DNA of 64,000 bases from Enoplosus armatus (Eukaryota > Chordata > Actinopteri > Centrarchiformes > Enoplosidae), in contig NC_092182.1 of the NCBI RefSeq assembly GCF_043641665.1, positions 21,947,241 through 22,011,240 on the forward strand. The letters run 5' to 3'. The position numbers and the translations under genes were made by a program. The notes beneath the pieces were generated by a model. The model had not been told where the DNA came from. It made no database searches and was given only the letters and a program-made list of their open reading frames with translations. Numbering within the stretch: position 1 is the stretch's first letter; each line of letters opens with the position of its first letter. Positions 1-11,089 of this stretch are shown here, piece after piece.

Positions 1-1040
1 CATATTGTAACAGCTACTTTCTCTCCCCTGGCCCCAGAAATCTTTGCCTGCTTTCAGTCTATAAAAGCTTGCTTCATGGTGTGTGTAATGGCTAAACATG
101 CACAATTTCCACATGAAGGCACATGTCCACTTTGAATAACTTTTGCATTTCTTGTGCTTCTCATAATCACTTCAAGCCGGAAAACTCGAAAACTTGACTG
201 ACCAGATACGTTCTAGTTTCTCTAATGGACGGACATGTTTTCATATAAAGTTTCATCGTTCTTTTTTAAATTTAAGATGCTGTGCCACTTCTAAATGCAG
301 CCAATGCACCCATCTGCAACTACTGTGCATCTTTCATCTTTCACCTCATACGTGAAACATGAACCAGCTGTTGGATGTTTTAAATGGGTATATCCCCCAA
401 TGGCTTTGGCCTCCAGTCAAAGCCTGGCTTCTAGAGACGTCCTGAGCCACATGTTCAGGAGGGACAAACCCCAAAAATATAGCCTTATAACCATGGCCCC
501 CCGGCCTCTCCGTGCTTCTGTTGGGGGAAACCCTTTGCTGTGTAATGGGGCATGGTGAGGTGATAATGGTCTGCACACCTTAGTGGACCACCGTGTCCCA
601 ATGATTGAGGTTCTACTTGCACCCTTCCTGCCACAGCATGCAGCATGCAATTGTTACCACATTATATTTTTTACATTGGGACTCAAGACAGTCCAACTCT
701 CAAGCTATATAATTGATCTTAGATCTTTCTATCCCCAAATGAAGTTTGCAACTTTGATCAGCACCAAAACCCATTTTCCTGCAGGTTTTGAAGCTGAATG
801 TAGATGTCTTAACTCTTTTGAATGAGTGTGTGAGTCTGTCCAGCCAAGACAGCTTCTATAAACTCTCAAGACTAATCGCCTCCTCTTTTCTATCAGGGTG
901 AACTTACATGCTGGAAATCCTGGAAATATTCCTCATGTATCTGTCTACAGGATATGTATGGCTGCCTTGCACGGTGTGGATTGAGTGTGGTCTGTGGTAA
1001 GGGGCAGCATGGGAGTCCCTCAACACCCATACTCTGGGAC

Positions 1041-1084
1041 TCGCATGGTGGTTGTCGACCTGATGGTGAACAACCACCATGCGA
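1041..1084. repeat. perfect 15-bp inverted repeat (hairpin)
   Basis: TCGCATGGTGGTTGT at 1041-1055 is exactly complementary to 1070-1084, with a 14-nt loop. Confidence 0.85.
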
Positions 1085-1300
1085 TTACAAAACTATTGTG
1101 TTTCCAGAGCAGTATTCAAGAAGAATTTTGAAATGGTAATTTAACCGTAAACATGATTACATGCCTTATGTTTAGTGGAACACAATAGGTACAATTATTT
1201 CATGCAATACTGAACAAAAATTGCAAAAATGCCTAATAGAACTGCCATAAAGTGGACTTTTCCTTCTTCTGCTGCCTCTGGCAGTGCCTCAAATTTGTAA

Positions 1301-1332
1301 TGTCAAAGGACCTCGTCAGAGGTCCTCTGACA
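1301..1332. repeat. hairpin: 14-bp arms with one mismatch, 4-nt loop
   Basis: Arms TGTCAAAGGACCTC (1301-1314) and GAGGTCCTCTGACA (1319-1332) pair at 13 of 14 positions around loop GTCA. Confidence 0.85.
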
Positions 1333-4300
1333 TCACCCTGACATCAATTGGATAGAAATTTGATCCAAGAGCACCTCCACCCCACCCCTCCCGCACTCAC
1401 CCCAACATGGATTTTCAAAGTAAAATATTGTTAATATCAGGTATGAAAAGGGCCAGAGAAGGTGGAGACAAAACAATGTGTAATCACTTTATATGTGCTA
1501 TTTCATTTTTTCCTCATCTTGTTCAGCCCCATAAGTGGTTACCTCGTTCTGGCTTTTCTCGATTAATGAAAGCATCATTCATTCGGAGTGTTTTCTTAAT
1601 GCGGAGTGTTTTCATGATTTAATATCCTGCTGCTCTTTAAGAATCTGAATTTGAGAGTTGAGAGTGTGTTGAGGAATGCGACATTGGAGCCTAGTCCCTT
1701 AGGGTTAAACATGCTCTGCAACTCTACCCTCTTTGAAACAACAGACTGCTGACCCCACTATCTTGACCCCCCCCCCCTCCCCACTGCCCCCCCCCCTCCC
1801 CTGTCGTTCTCCTGTCACAGCGATTAATAGCAGAGCCCAGCCCATTCTTCTCTCTTGGCAGAAACGCAACTGGATCTCATGGTTTCAATCAGGCCCGTGG
1901 AGGCAGCACTTCACCCAACGCTGCCCAGCTGCACCGCTCACCCAACCCAACCTCGAGGCCACTGCAGCGCCTTATCAAAAGCATGATGCCTGTTTCTGAG
2001 GAACACAATCAGGAAACATGACATCTGCTTTCAATTGTAAATGATATAACCCCCCTCCCAACACACACGCTTACAATTTCCCACTACAGTTTCACTGCCT
2101 TGTGCATTACCTTGAATGAGCCTGTCTGGTTTGAGTGTATGCAGGTAAGGGGATCCTGTTGCAGAGTGAAGCAGATCTGGGCGTCAGTAGCTCAGAGGCC
2201 CAACATTGATTTTGTCCAGAAAGAATGTGAGACGTACTATATCTTTCAAAAAATCTACCAGAGTAATTACTTGCACACACATCCAGGGGTGTTATTGAAA
2301 AACAACCATAAGAGGCCATTAAGGCGCTGAACTAGAGTGCACTTAGTCGACGCGCAAAGATTTGTTCTCTGCTTTTGAAACATCAGTTGCTTTCATTTTG
2401 AGGTTTTACAGTACGTGTTGCCATCTGACACTCAGGCTTTTACTTCCCTTTTCCTTCCATGTATCTAATTTATAGATCAGGGCACATGCTGGCTGCTTCT
2501 GGTTGTTTGATGAAGCAGCTTGTTTGGCTGCACCATGTCAACGCTTACTGTATGTGAATACACACAGTAAACAGAGTCGTAAGGCTGGAAAATGTTCGGA
2601 GTCGAAGCTGTTAAGAGATGAGTGGAAAAGCAGCCTTTCTCCCATTAGGAGAGGATGAAAAACACTATCCCAAGTGAATGAGGGTCTTATGTATGTATGC
2701 GCGCGCCCAGATGTCTGCTTTCCACCGCTGGCGCACTTGACTCTGGGATTTGACTTTGGCTCACTCTGAGCTACTTTCTTCATGAGAGGAGTGAACGCTC
2801 TGTTGTTGACATTGTTTCTGTGATTCTTTGTTGCATCTGATACTTCAATGGGTACTACCCAAATAACGATTTACATAATTACATGCTCTGGGGTTAGCAG
2901 CGAGGTTGGGCAGGGTTTGTTGCTGAACTAAAGAGCCTCCTAAAACCACTCCACAGTGCAGACAGAGCTTAAGCTGTATTATGAAATTGTTTATAAGTGC
3001 AGTTTTCACATATTTAAACAGAAACCTTCCAAGAATGAGACATTCCAGTCATGTCAGAGACAACAAAGTCAATCTAAGCATCTTTTCAGTCCCTGCGCAT
3101 TGCTTCATCCCACCCCTCTCACTGCTTTTCCAAAGTCTGCTAAACTTTCTCAACGGGGGTTTCCCCCCGGTCTTTCTGATCATCTCCTGTTTAGCCTCTG
3201 CTACCACGACCCCCCTCCAGGTTGTCTTGGTAACCGTTACGCTCACTAACATCTGTGAATCCGCTCTGACCTCATCACAGTAAAGTTGTATAGTTAGTCC
3301 ATCTTTCCTCTATTTACATAACTCTGCCGTGCTCCACACTTCAGGTTTGACAAGACAATTCAGGAAGAGGGATTTCTGTCTGACTCCGGAGACAGATGCT
3401 TTATCCTGTAGTTGAAATATAGTTAAACTGAAGTGATCTTCTTTTTCTTCTGTATAATAATCTCATAAATCTGCTCCATTGCTGTTCATCTTTTTTGACG
3501 CGCACATTTGGCACAACTGCAGTGTGTCACAAGTTTTGAGTTGCTTTGTGTTAGCAGCTTGTGATTTTCAGAGAAGAGATTGGGTTTTTTCCCACTCAAA
3601 AGCAGAACAAAAGTTTTTGCCGCCTCTGATTCCGAATCTATAGGTTGAAATGATGTCAAGGCAGTTTCATTTTCCAAAGCAGATGCAGCTGCCTCTCGCT
3701 GATGATGATCTCATTCCCATAAGCTATATCCCATGAACAGGACATAAGGTTTGAATTAAGCAATCCAGTGTGTGATTCATTTCCAGCCACAATAGAGAGT
3801 CCTGTAGATGATAGTATAGCTGTGATTCATTCTCAGCTACATTTCTTTGACATCTTGGTCTTGCCTTGTGTTTATTTTGATTTGAGCTGGCTTGGACACT
3901 AATGAAGGATGAAACAACTCATCTGAAAGGTTTCACAGATGTTTTTTTTTTCTCCACATAATCCATCTCTTGATTTTCTTCCTGCCACTGAAGGCAATTT
4001 ATGGAGTAAAACTGGAGTCATATTTGCACGTCCATATCGATCTATGTCTTTACACTTAAGCAAGCCATTGGGCTGTATTTTTACATTTGGAAAAACATGA
4101 ACATTGTTTACTGTCTTATTTGGTCTTTGATCTCAATTTCCTCTTATACAGATTTGACTTGTACTGGACTTGAACTAAAGTGGACTCAGTTTTAAATGGG
4201 CTAGGTCTGAATTCAGAGGGTGTACACTACATCCCCGGTTGATGGGGGGGGGTATTTAAAAGTAGAATAAAAGTAAACCTTGAGTGAATTTCTTAAGTTA

Positions 4301-5209
4301 AAAGAGACAGCGTTGTGCAGAATTTGGTGACGTTATCAGAAACAAACAACCTGAACTTGAATTGGCCGCACCCTATTGATTGGTTAAGAATGATAAGAGA
4401 ATGTAAAGATGTTGATCGACAATAGATGAGGTTGTTCCATTCCAGGTAAAAATACTTTACTGTATAAAGAGCTCAGCCATGTGAGCCACATGTCGTCTTA
4501 ACACATAGTTTAACAGTTCTCCCTGATGCCTCACTAAAGCTCCTACTACATCAGCACAACCACATTTGAAACCAACATTAAGAAACCAAACTCCACACCC
4601 TCCTCTCACGCACGCTTCAGCTGGCCTCACATTTCCAAGCTAAATATAAATACACACATTTCTCAAAGTCTTCGAAGATCATGGGAATCAGGTCAATGAA
4701 GTAGCAAACATAGCCCCTGAGGAAAGTTAACAAACTGTTTAATACTGAACCGTAAAAGGCAAAAGGGAAATTTATGACAAAATGCAGAAAGCACTATTTT
4801 GGCAGCATACTGTAAATTAATAAGTTGAGGATAGAGATCTCCACTTCAAACCCTTATTTAAGACGTCCCTGTGCCTCCACACAATTACACAACTGTCTCA
4901 AAAGTGATCCCTTTGTTTGCCAAGGTGTACTCCAAAGTAATGTTTTTCTGTCTTTATCAAACCCTTTTCAAAACACATAAAGTCTCATGTTATAGATTTG
5001 TTTTCAGTACGGAGATAGTATGTTAGCATTCCAGAGAGTAAAAGGGTTGTAGGGTTAAAACCTGGATTCAACTCAAAGACCATTCAAAGAAACACTCCTC
5101 CACCCCAGCCCCACCCCTCCTGGCCCTCCCTCTCTCCCTGTAGATGGCCATACGATCTCTGAGAAGTTGACCCTCTTTGCATTAAGCGCTTTTTTTTTTT
5201 ACTACTTAC

Positions 5210-5294
5210 CATTTAAGAGTGAGGCGACGAGAAGCAAAGCAAAAGCCAACATTTTGCAGGGCCCGTGGGTTCTCTGTGCAGATGATGCTGCCAT
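5210..5294 (-). CDS. first coding exon of an unidentified secreted or membrane protein, candidate cd34
   Basis: On the minus strand, ATG at 5294-5292 sits in GAGAATGG (A at -3, G at +4). It opens a 28-codon exon, MAASSAQRTHGPCKMLAFAL followed by LLVASLLN and one base of a Gly codon, ending at a perfect donor G|GTAAGT. The core LAFALLLVASLL looks like a signal-peptide h-region. A second in-frame ATG at 5252-5250 would give a shorter signal peptide. No upstream ATG occurs between the presumed start site and this ATG. The remaining exons must lie below position 1 or be too short or diverged to see. Human CD34 lies next downstream of PLXNA2 in the same orientation and has a similar short signal-peptide first exon ending in a split Gly, so cd34 is the leading guess from position, not from sequence match. 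Confidence 0.6.
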
Positions 5295-5420
5295 TCTCGT
5301 CCTGAGCGTGCACACGTCCGACGGGTGTGAGTGAAAAGACAGAAAGAAAGGGGTAAAGCTGGTTGAGCCAGAGCACTTTAGGGTTTCCTCTTACCCAGAG
5401 CGGGACAGGGTGGATAAAGC
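5295..5420 (-). other. 5' UTR of the candidate first exon
   Basis: About 125 nt between the expected start site (25-30 bp from the TATA box) and the ATG. It has no ATG on the minus strand. The start site is inferred only from TATA spacing. Confidence 0.45.
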
Positions 5421-5441
5421 ACCACTTGTGTTCTGTCAGTT

Positions 5442-5449
5442 TTTATATA
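5442..5449 (-). promoter_or_regulatory. TATA box of the candidate first exon
   Basis: Minus strand reads CTATATAAAAACTG, a strong TATA match placed about 150 bp upstream of the signal-peptide ATG. A run of more than 15 G (C on the plus strand, 5451-5466) lies immediately upstream of it. Confidence 0.55.
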
Positions 5450-5608
5450 GCCCCCCCCCCCCCCCCTCCTCCCACACTGAGGCCCAGCCCTACACCCCGT
5501 CTTCCACTGGTTACTTTAACCCTTCCTCTGTGCCCCCACCCCTCTAGAAGAAGCAAGGCAGACGAAGGGAAGGAGGAGAATGGGGTCTTGTTGGGATGTT
5601 GTGTATTT

Positions 5609-5629
5609 AAAAAAAAAAAAAAAAAAAAA
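5609..5629. repeat. poly(A) tract
   Basis: Uninterrupted A run of about 20 nt; no adjacent retroelement recognised. Confidence 0.9.
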
Positions 5630-8600
5630 GCTGTGCAGCATTCTTCACATACCTATCAATGATTAAATGTATATATACATTAAATATGCACCATAATTAG
5701 CCTGCAGCATGTGTGATGTTGCACAGCAGAATATCTTTTGGTGATCAATGCTCATTGCTTTTCTTGCACTGGGTTACAATGTCTGCTTGAGCTGTGAACC
5801 CTGTCTGGACGGGAGCAGTAATCCACTACACAATGAAAGGTGATAGCTGACAATAGGCGGTGACACTCTGGTGCTTAATAGGCTTATGGAGATAGACCGT
5901 GGAGCAGAATATCATGCTCGAAACAAAAGTGCGATCCACTGTTATGCTAATGGTATTAATCCATTTCAGTGACCCGAAGCCCCCACCACTCAGCAAGGCC
6001 ATCAATCAACAACAGCAGTCCCAGTAGTGAAGACACCACAGGATCCGCTTAAACCTTTCACACTTCCACAGAGTCCTGAAAGCACCCCCCCCCCCACCCC
6101 CCCAACTCTTGTTAGCTCCTTTGCTAGCAGTTCTCATGCTCTCTGTAAATCACACATCTGGAACCACTGGTGAAGGTATGCTAAATGACTTGTTAAAAAA
6201 AAAAAAAAGCTCCACCCTCCGAGGCAACAAAAAGTAGCGACAACAGCGAGTCGAGTAAACTGGACCACAGCTACATTTTACATGCTTGACAAACGGTCTT
6301 GTAATTTGATACCAGTCCCAGTGCCCATAGTCCCCCGTCCCTGTTTTGGCCCCATCCTTCCCCCCATCACCCCATTTCCTCCCTGTTACCCCCCCTCCTC
6401 CTCCTTGCCAGACCCCTATCAAACATTCACCTCAAACAGCAGGGCGTTGAGGTGGGCAATTGGCCCCTCACTGTGACTCAAGATGAGCTTTGCTGAAAAT
6501 CCCAAGAGAAAAATCAGCGGTGTGCCCATTACAGCAGCCACAGCTGGACAGCAGCAGTCATGTCGCCGCAGTAAAACATTCATTAGGCTGTTAGCTAGTT
6601 AAGTATTTCTGCTACTTCGTGAATCACGGTTCCTTGTCAGATGGCAGTAAGGCAGGACAAGCCCCAGCAATTTTCTTTTCTTTTCCCATCATATATTTCT
6701 CCTTGTACCTTTCTTTCTTTCAGTCTTTGTACCTTCACTTTTTACCAATTTTTTGTGACTTAAGTATAAGAAATGCGTATTATTTTATTTATTCTCGCCT
6801 CATTGTAACTTGAATGTAATAAAAAGTCTTTATGTGCAAGTAGTCAGAACTCCTTTACTCTCCACCATCGGACACCCAACTTCCTTATCTCTGTCTTCTT
6901 TTGTGACAGCGTTTGGTCTTAAGTGTCACAGAGTCGCTCATCATGGTCACCAAGCAGGAAACCAACACAGACAGCCAGTGCATTCCTCCTAAGACCTTAC
7001 AGAAAGCCAATCTGGAAAACATTTCTACCATTGGCATCCTGTGATTTAAAGCCCATAGGCCTGGCTTCATATGGCTTTATTTGTTTATAGTATATTGACT
7101 GGTCTGCACATCTGTTGCAGCTTATGGAGTTTGAAAACATAGCCTCCACCTTTTAGCTGCTGCACTGTTTCTTCAGTAACAGTGCATTGCAATCACCATA
7201 TATCTGCTGGCTTTGTAGATTATTTCTGACAGCAGTGTGTGTTTTGGTTTAGTTTGCTGTGATGTTTTTTTTTTTTTTTTTTTTACATGTGTGAGTGTTG
7301 CTCTTCATAGTTTCATGCATTGTGTGCATGCACCTCGGAGCATGTGTGTTAAACGCTCTCTGAAATGTATGATGGAGTATCTCAGGAGAATATAGGCAGC
7401 CGGGTTCAATATCAAAAGAGAAGCGCTGTGCTCTTGTGCGTGTACTTTCTCACGAGGAGTCCCCTTTAGATTTATCCTATACTTGAAGGACCACAAAAAT
7501 CCTGAGCTGTTGCCAAACATTTTGTGAACATGCAATTTTTTTTTACTTTGCATGCATGGTCTGTTTTTCTTGTTTTTTTTTCTTTCCTCTTCTTTTCCTT
7601 TCTTTTCTTTTCTACAGTCAAAGGATATGCATTCACACATTCACATCTGTTTCTGATCTCAAACAGAAAACAACAGAACAAAGCTTATTGTCCGTCATAA
7701 GTTTAGGGGACAAACTGCTGAAAAACACCACATTGATGCTACAACCTGTTTTCTGAGAGCATGGACCATTACAACAGATTTATAATGGGTATGCACGTCA
7801 GCCAGTTTCTACAGGGCATAGGTTAGACTCTATGACTATGTGATTTAGTTAAATTGGTTTCTTAAGAACACAAATTTTAAATATGTCATTGAGAATCACT
7901 AATTACTTTCTGGGGTAAAACTGTAACAGGCTGGCTTGAATCTGACCATAATATTTCACTTCTTGGATGTGTTTTAGGAAAAAGGTCACTGACGTTTTGT
8001 CCAAGAAGTTTTATTTTGTGGTAATTGAAGTTAAAGCTGCTAATTAGACACCCCTAGGATCCCTGCGGCTCGGCTGACCAATCAGTAGGCTACTTTAAAT
8101 GGCAGATCCAACTAACTAGAGAGCTTATTAGCAGAATATGTCACGGATTATATTCTCTGGGGATTTTCCATACACAGAAACTGAAGCTTTATCGAAAAAC
8201 TTCATCTTCATTCAGTGACTTTTGTTTACGGCTTTGTTTAAAATGAAAATCTTGAAAATGTTTTTGCAGTACCAGCAGTGTTAGCTATTTATTCTGTGAG
8301 ATCAAGAGTTCACCAGCAATAGATTATTTGTAAGAGCCCCAGGCAAAGCTATGAACAGGAAGTTGTAAAATAGCGACTCTCCTAATGTGACGCTCTTTTG
8401 TGGGAAGAGAATTTCTTTGCCACTCGTTCATAATTAAGAACATAGCTTCAGAGATCCATGGTTCTGTTTTTGACTTGAGTCACAGTAATGGACAAAAAGC
8501 AGTTGACACGCTCAGCTAAGTTAATGGTGAGGACATATTTTAACGTCTCCATTGAAAGGGTGTTCTTAATTGAATTTTGGTTAATTTATTTGTACAATCG

Positions 8601-8768
8601 CATGCAGACACACAGGAACACATACACAGTGTAATACACATTTTATGGAGCTTTGAAAATGGGAGCCATAAATCCCACAAAGCTCACCGATTGGCTGTGT
8701 AGGAGGGAGCCTGTCTTGAAGTGATTTCAGAGGGAAGCTGAGAAGGAGGGAAAGCGAGGGAAGGTTTG

Positions 8769-8796
8769 GGAGGAGGAGGAGGAGGAGGAGGAGGAG
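8769..8796 (+). repeat. (GGA)n triplet repeat in purine-rich stretch
   Basis: About nine GGA units inside a 130-bp purine-rich stretch (8700-8830). Confidence 0.9.
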
Positions 8797-9015
8797 CAGT
8801 GGGAGGGGATTTTATTTCAAACTGCAGCAAATGTTGACCGTTAGCTCTCTGGGCTGAGCAGCGAGGTCTCTGCCGTCAAGGGAGCGGGAAAGAAAGTAGA
8901 GATCACCTCTTTCTAAAACAAAATGTGCATCCAGTGTGGGTTCCCTTCACAGTCTCGGGATGCAATCTGGGCTCTGAGTATGTCTGGGTCATCATGACCT
9001 ATAGCAGATGTTTCA

Positions 9016-9019
<4 letters not shown>

Positions 9020-9049
<30 letters not shown>
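9020..9049. repeat. (CA)n microsatellite
   Basis: About 15 uninterrupted CA units. Confidence 0.95.
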
Positions 9050-9053
<4 letters not shown>

Positions 9054-10004
9054 CATCCCCTCAGGCAGCAGTGCTGAACAGACACTTTTTGTCAGACACA
9101 TGCTCACCCTTTGCCCTCTTCCTGCATCACATTTTCACAGCCTCTCACATGGTCTGTCTCTCTTGTCCCAGTTTGTGCTCAAACTGATATATCCGGTGAA
9201 TGAATGAAGAATGCTCACTCTGTCTCTGTCAGCCTGTTTCCGAGTCATGCTTGTGATAATACCTTTGGCCAGAAGATGGCACTACTAGACTGGTGTGCTG
9301 TCCAGATCAACCTACTGGACATTAGCTTCATCAGCGCATCATTAAACCCTTCATTTATTGCTTCATAGTGTATATTTTAGTAGAGCTGCATATATATAAG
9401 AAATCCAGCTGTTAGTGTTAGGTAGTGAGTTATGGTGGCAGTTATGACCAGAGTCTACTAGTGACCATGTCATTGCTAGTGGACAAAAGAGAAATTGCTA
9501 CAGCAAATTGGGGAAATAAAATGCCGTCATGGATTAGCTCATCCAATAAATCCTGAAACAAGTTGTTACTGAGAGAAGCTGCGCGGTGGTCATTTGTGAT
9601 TTTTTTTTTTTTTTTTTTCAGAGACCCAGAGATTTTTTTTCCTGGTTTGGACAGCTGTCTTTTGTCCTTGGCAAGAACAAACATGTCAGTGCCTGTTTGA
9701 TTATGTACACTCTGATAATGCAGTGTGTGTTTGATTAAAGCAGCAGGAGGATGATGCTTGCAGACCTCAAATAGCCTCAAGGCTGCGTTCCAGTGGTGCT
9801 TAAGGGAATTTGATGCTTGATTGTACAGTAAGGGGAGCGTACATTATGGACCATAAGGAGTAACTTCTGTATACTGTATATAAAAATATGATGTATGTGT
9901 TTGCTATATGTGTGTGCAGTTATACAATCCTGCACAAAGAGTTTCAGCTGTAGTCAGGTTTTATTTAATGTAGGGCTATTTTACTGTATTTAAAGGCTCA
10001 CTAA

Positions 10005-10415
10005 TGTCACTAATGATTGTTTTCTTTATCCATGAATCTTATGACTTTTTTTCAATGAATCGATTAATCAATCAATAACCCAATGTGCCCAAGTTGTGTT
10101 CAGATTGCTTGTTTTATTCAACCAGCAGTCCAAAACCCACAGACATTCTGTTTACCTACATATATGAGAAAGGCAGGCATGAAATCCTCACATTTAAGAG
10201 GATGAAACCAGTGAATATTTGGCACTTTTTCTTAAAAAAACAGCAAATCTGTGATGTTTTAAATTCATTATTTTGTCCAACAAATAGTAAAAAAATCTGA
10301 ACATATTCAATTTACAGATTAAAAAAGAGAGAGAGGCATTTTTGGTTAATAAATTACTTTCTTTACTCTTAATTTTCTATCAACAAATTGATTAATTGAC
10401 TACTTGTGTCAGCAC
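10005..10415 (-). repeat. dispersed teleost repeat, copy 1
   Basis: Begins and ends with ATCGATTAATCAAT-like and AATTGATTAATTGAC-like sequence, and its minus strand reads GGGTTTTGGACTGCTGGTTG with CACTGGTTTCATCCTC. This matches a dispersed fish repeat that I know by eye but cannot name with certainty. A second diverged copy lies in the opposite orientation at about 21078-21345. Confidence 0.6.
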
Positions 10416-11046
10416 CAGTGTACTGTACAAGTGTTCCTGTTATTTTGTCCACCCCTGTTTCTATGTAAATATGTATGAACATATTTTCATGTAATGCATG
10501 TAATAACATGATAACCCAGCTAGTGCCACATCCCACACTGTGCTTCAGGACATTGAAGCAGAGCCTTGTCCATTGACTATTAACACAAACTGGGTTGTTC
10601 AAGGTGTACAGTGAGTAAGTCCAAGGCCTTTTCCATTCATCATTCATTCCACAGTTAGAGACACATTTTGAATTATTCTTCAAGATCTGCAGTCTGCGTG
10701 TAAGGTCCATTTCCCCATGAATCAAATATTCTGGGCAGCAGGAGAAGCTGAGGATCTGTTATACCTGGCCATGTACAACCAGAGATTTCACAGAAATTAA
10801 GTATTGCACTGTTGTTTTTCTCTGCATCACATATATACTGTTGTCGCATAAATCATAGGTCAAAGCGGAATGAGATATTATGACAACTGTCAGGGATTGA
10901 TAGAAGAATAATGGGTTTCTAATGGCTGTAGTAGCTCCATAAACGTGTCTGGTGCCATCCAGCCACACAGACTATCAAATCAAGAAGCTATCCTGCGGCT
11001 TGCTCAGCTGTCAGTAGAGGAGGTTTGAGTCCTAATGATCCTCCTC

Positions 11047-11049
<3 letters not shown>

Positions 11050-11086
<37 letters not shown>
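11050..11086. repeat. (GT)n microsatellite
   Basis: About 18 GT units. Confidence 0.95.

Positions 11087-11089
<3 letters not shown>

Larger units (their letters stand above)
1..5209. other. noncoding, presumed first intron of the candidate gene
   Basis: I see no plausible exon on either strand in these 5.2 kb. If the 5.2 kb exon is real, this is its first intron. It holds two strong hairpins (1041-1084 and 1301-1332), C-rich simple runs around 1768-1798, and short T, A and G runs. Open frames here, up to 100 codons, lack homology or splice context. Confidence 0.5.
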
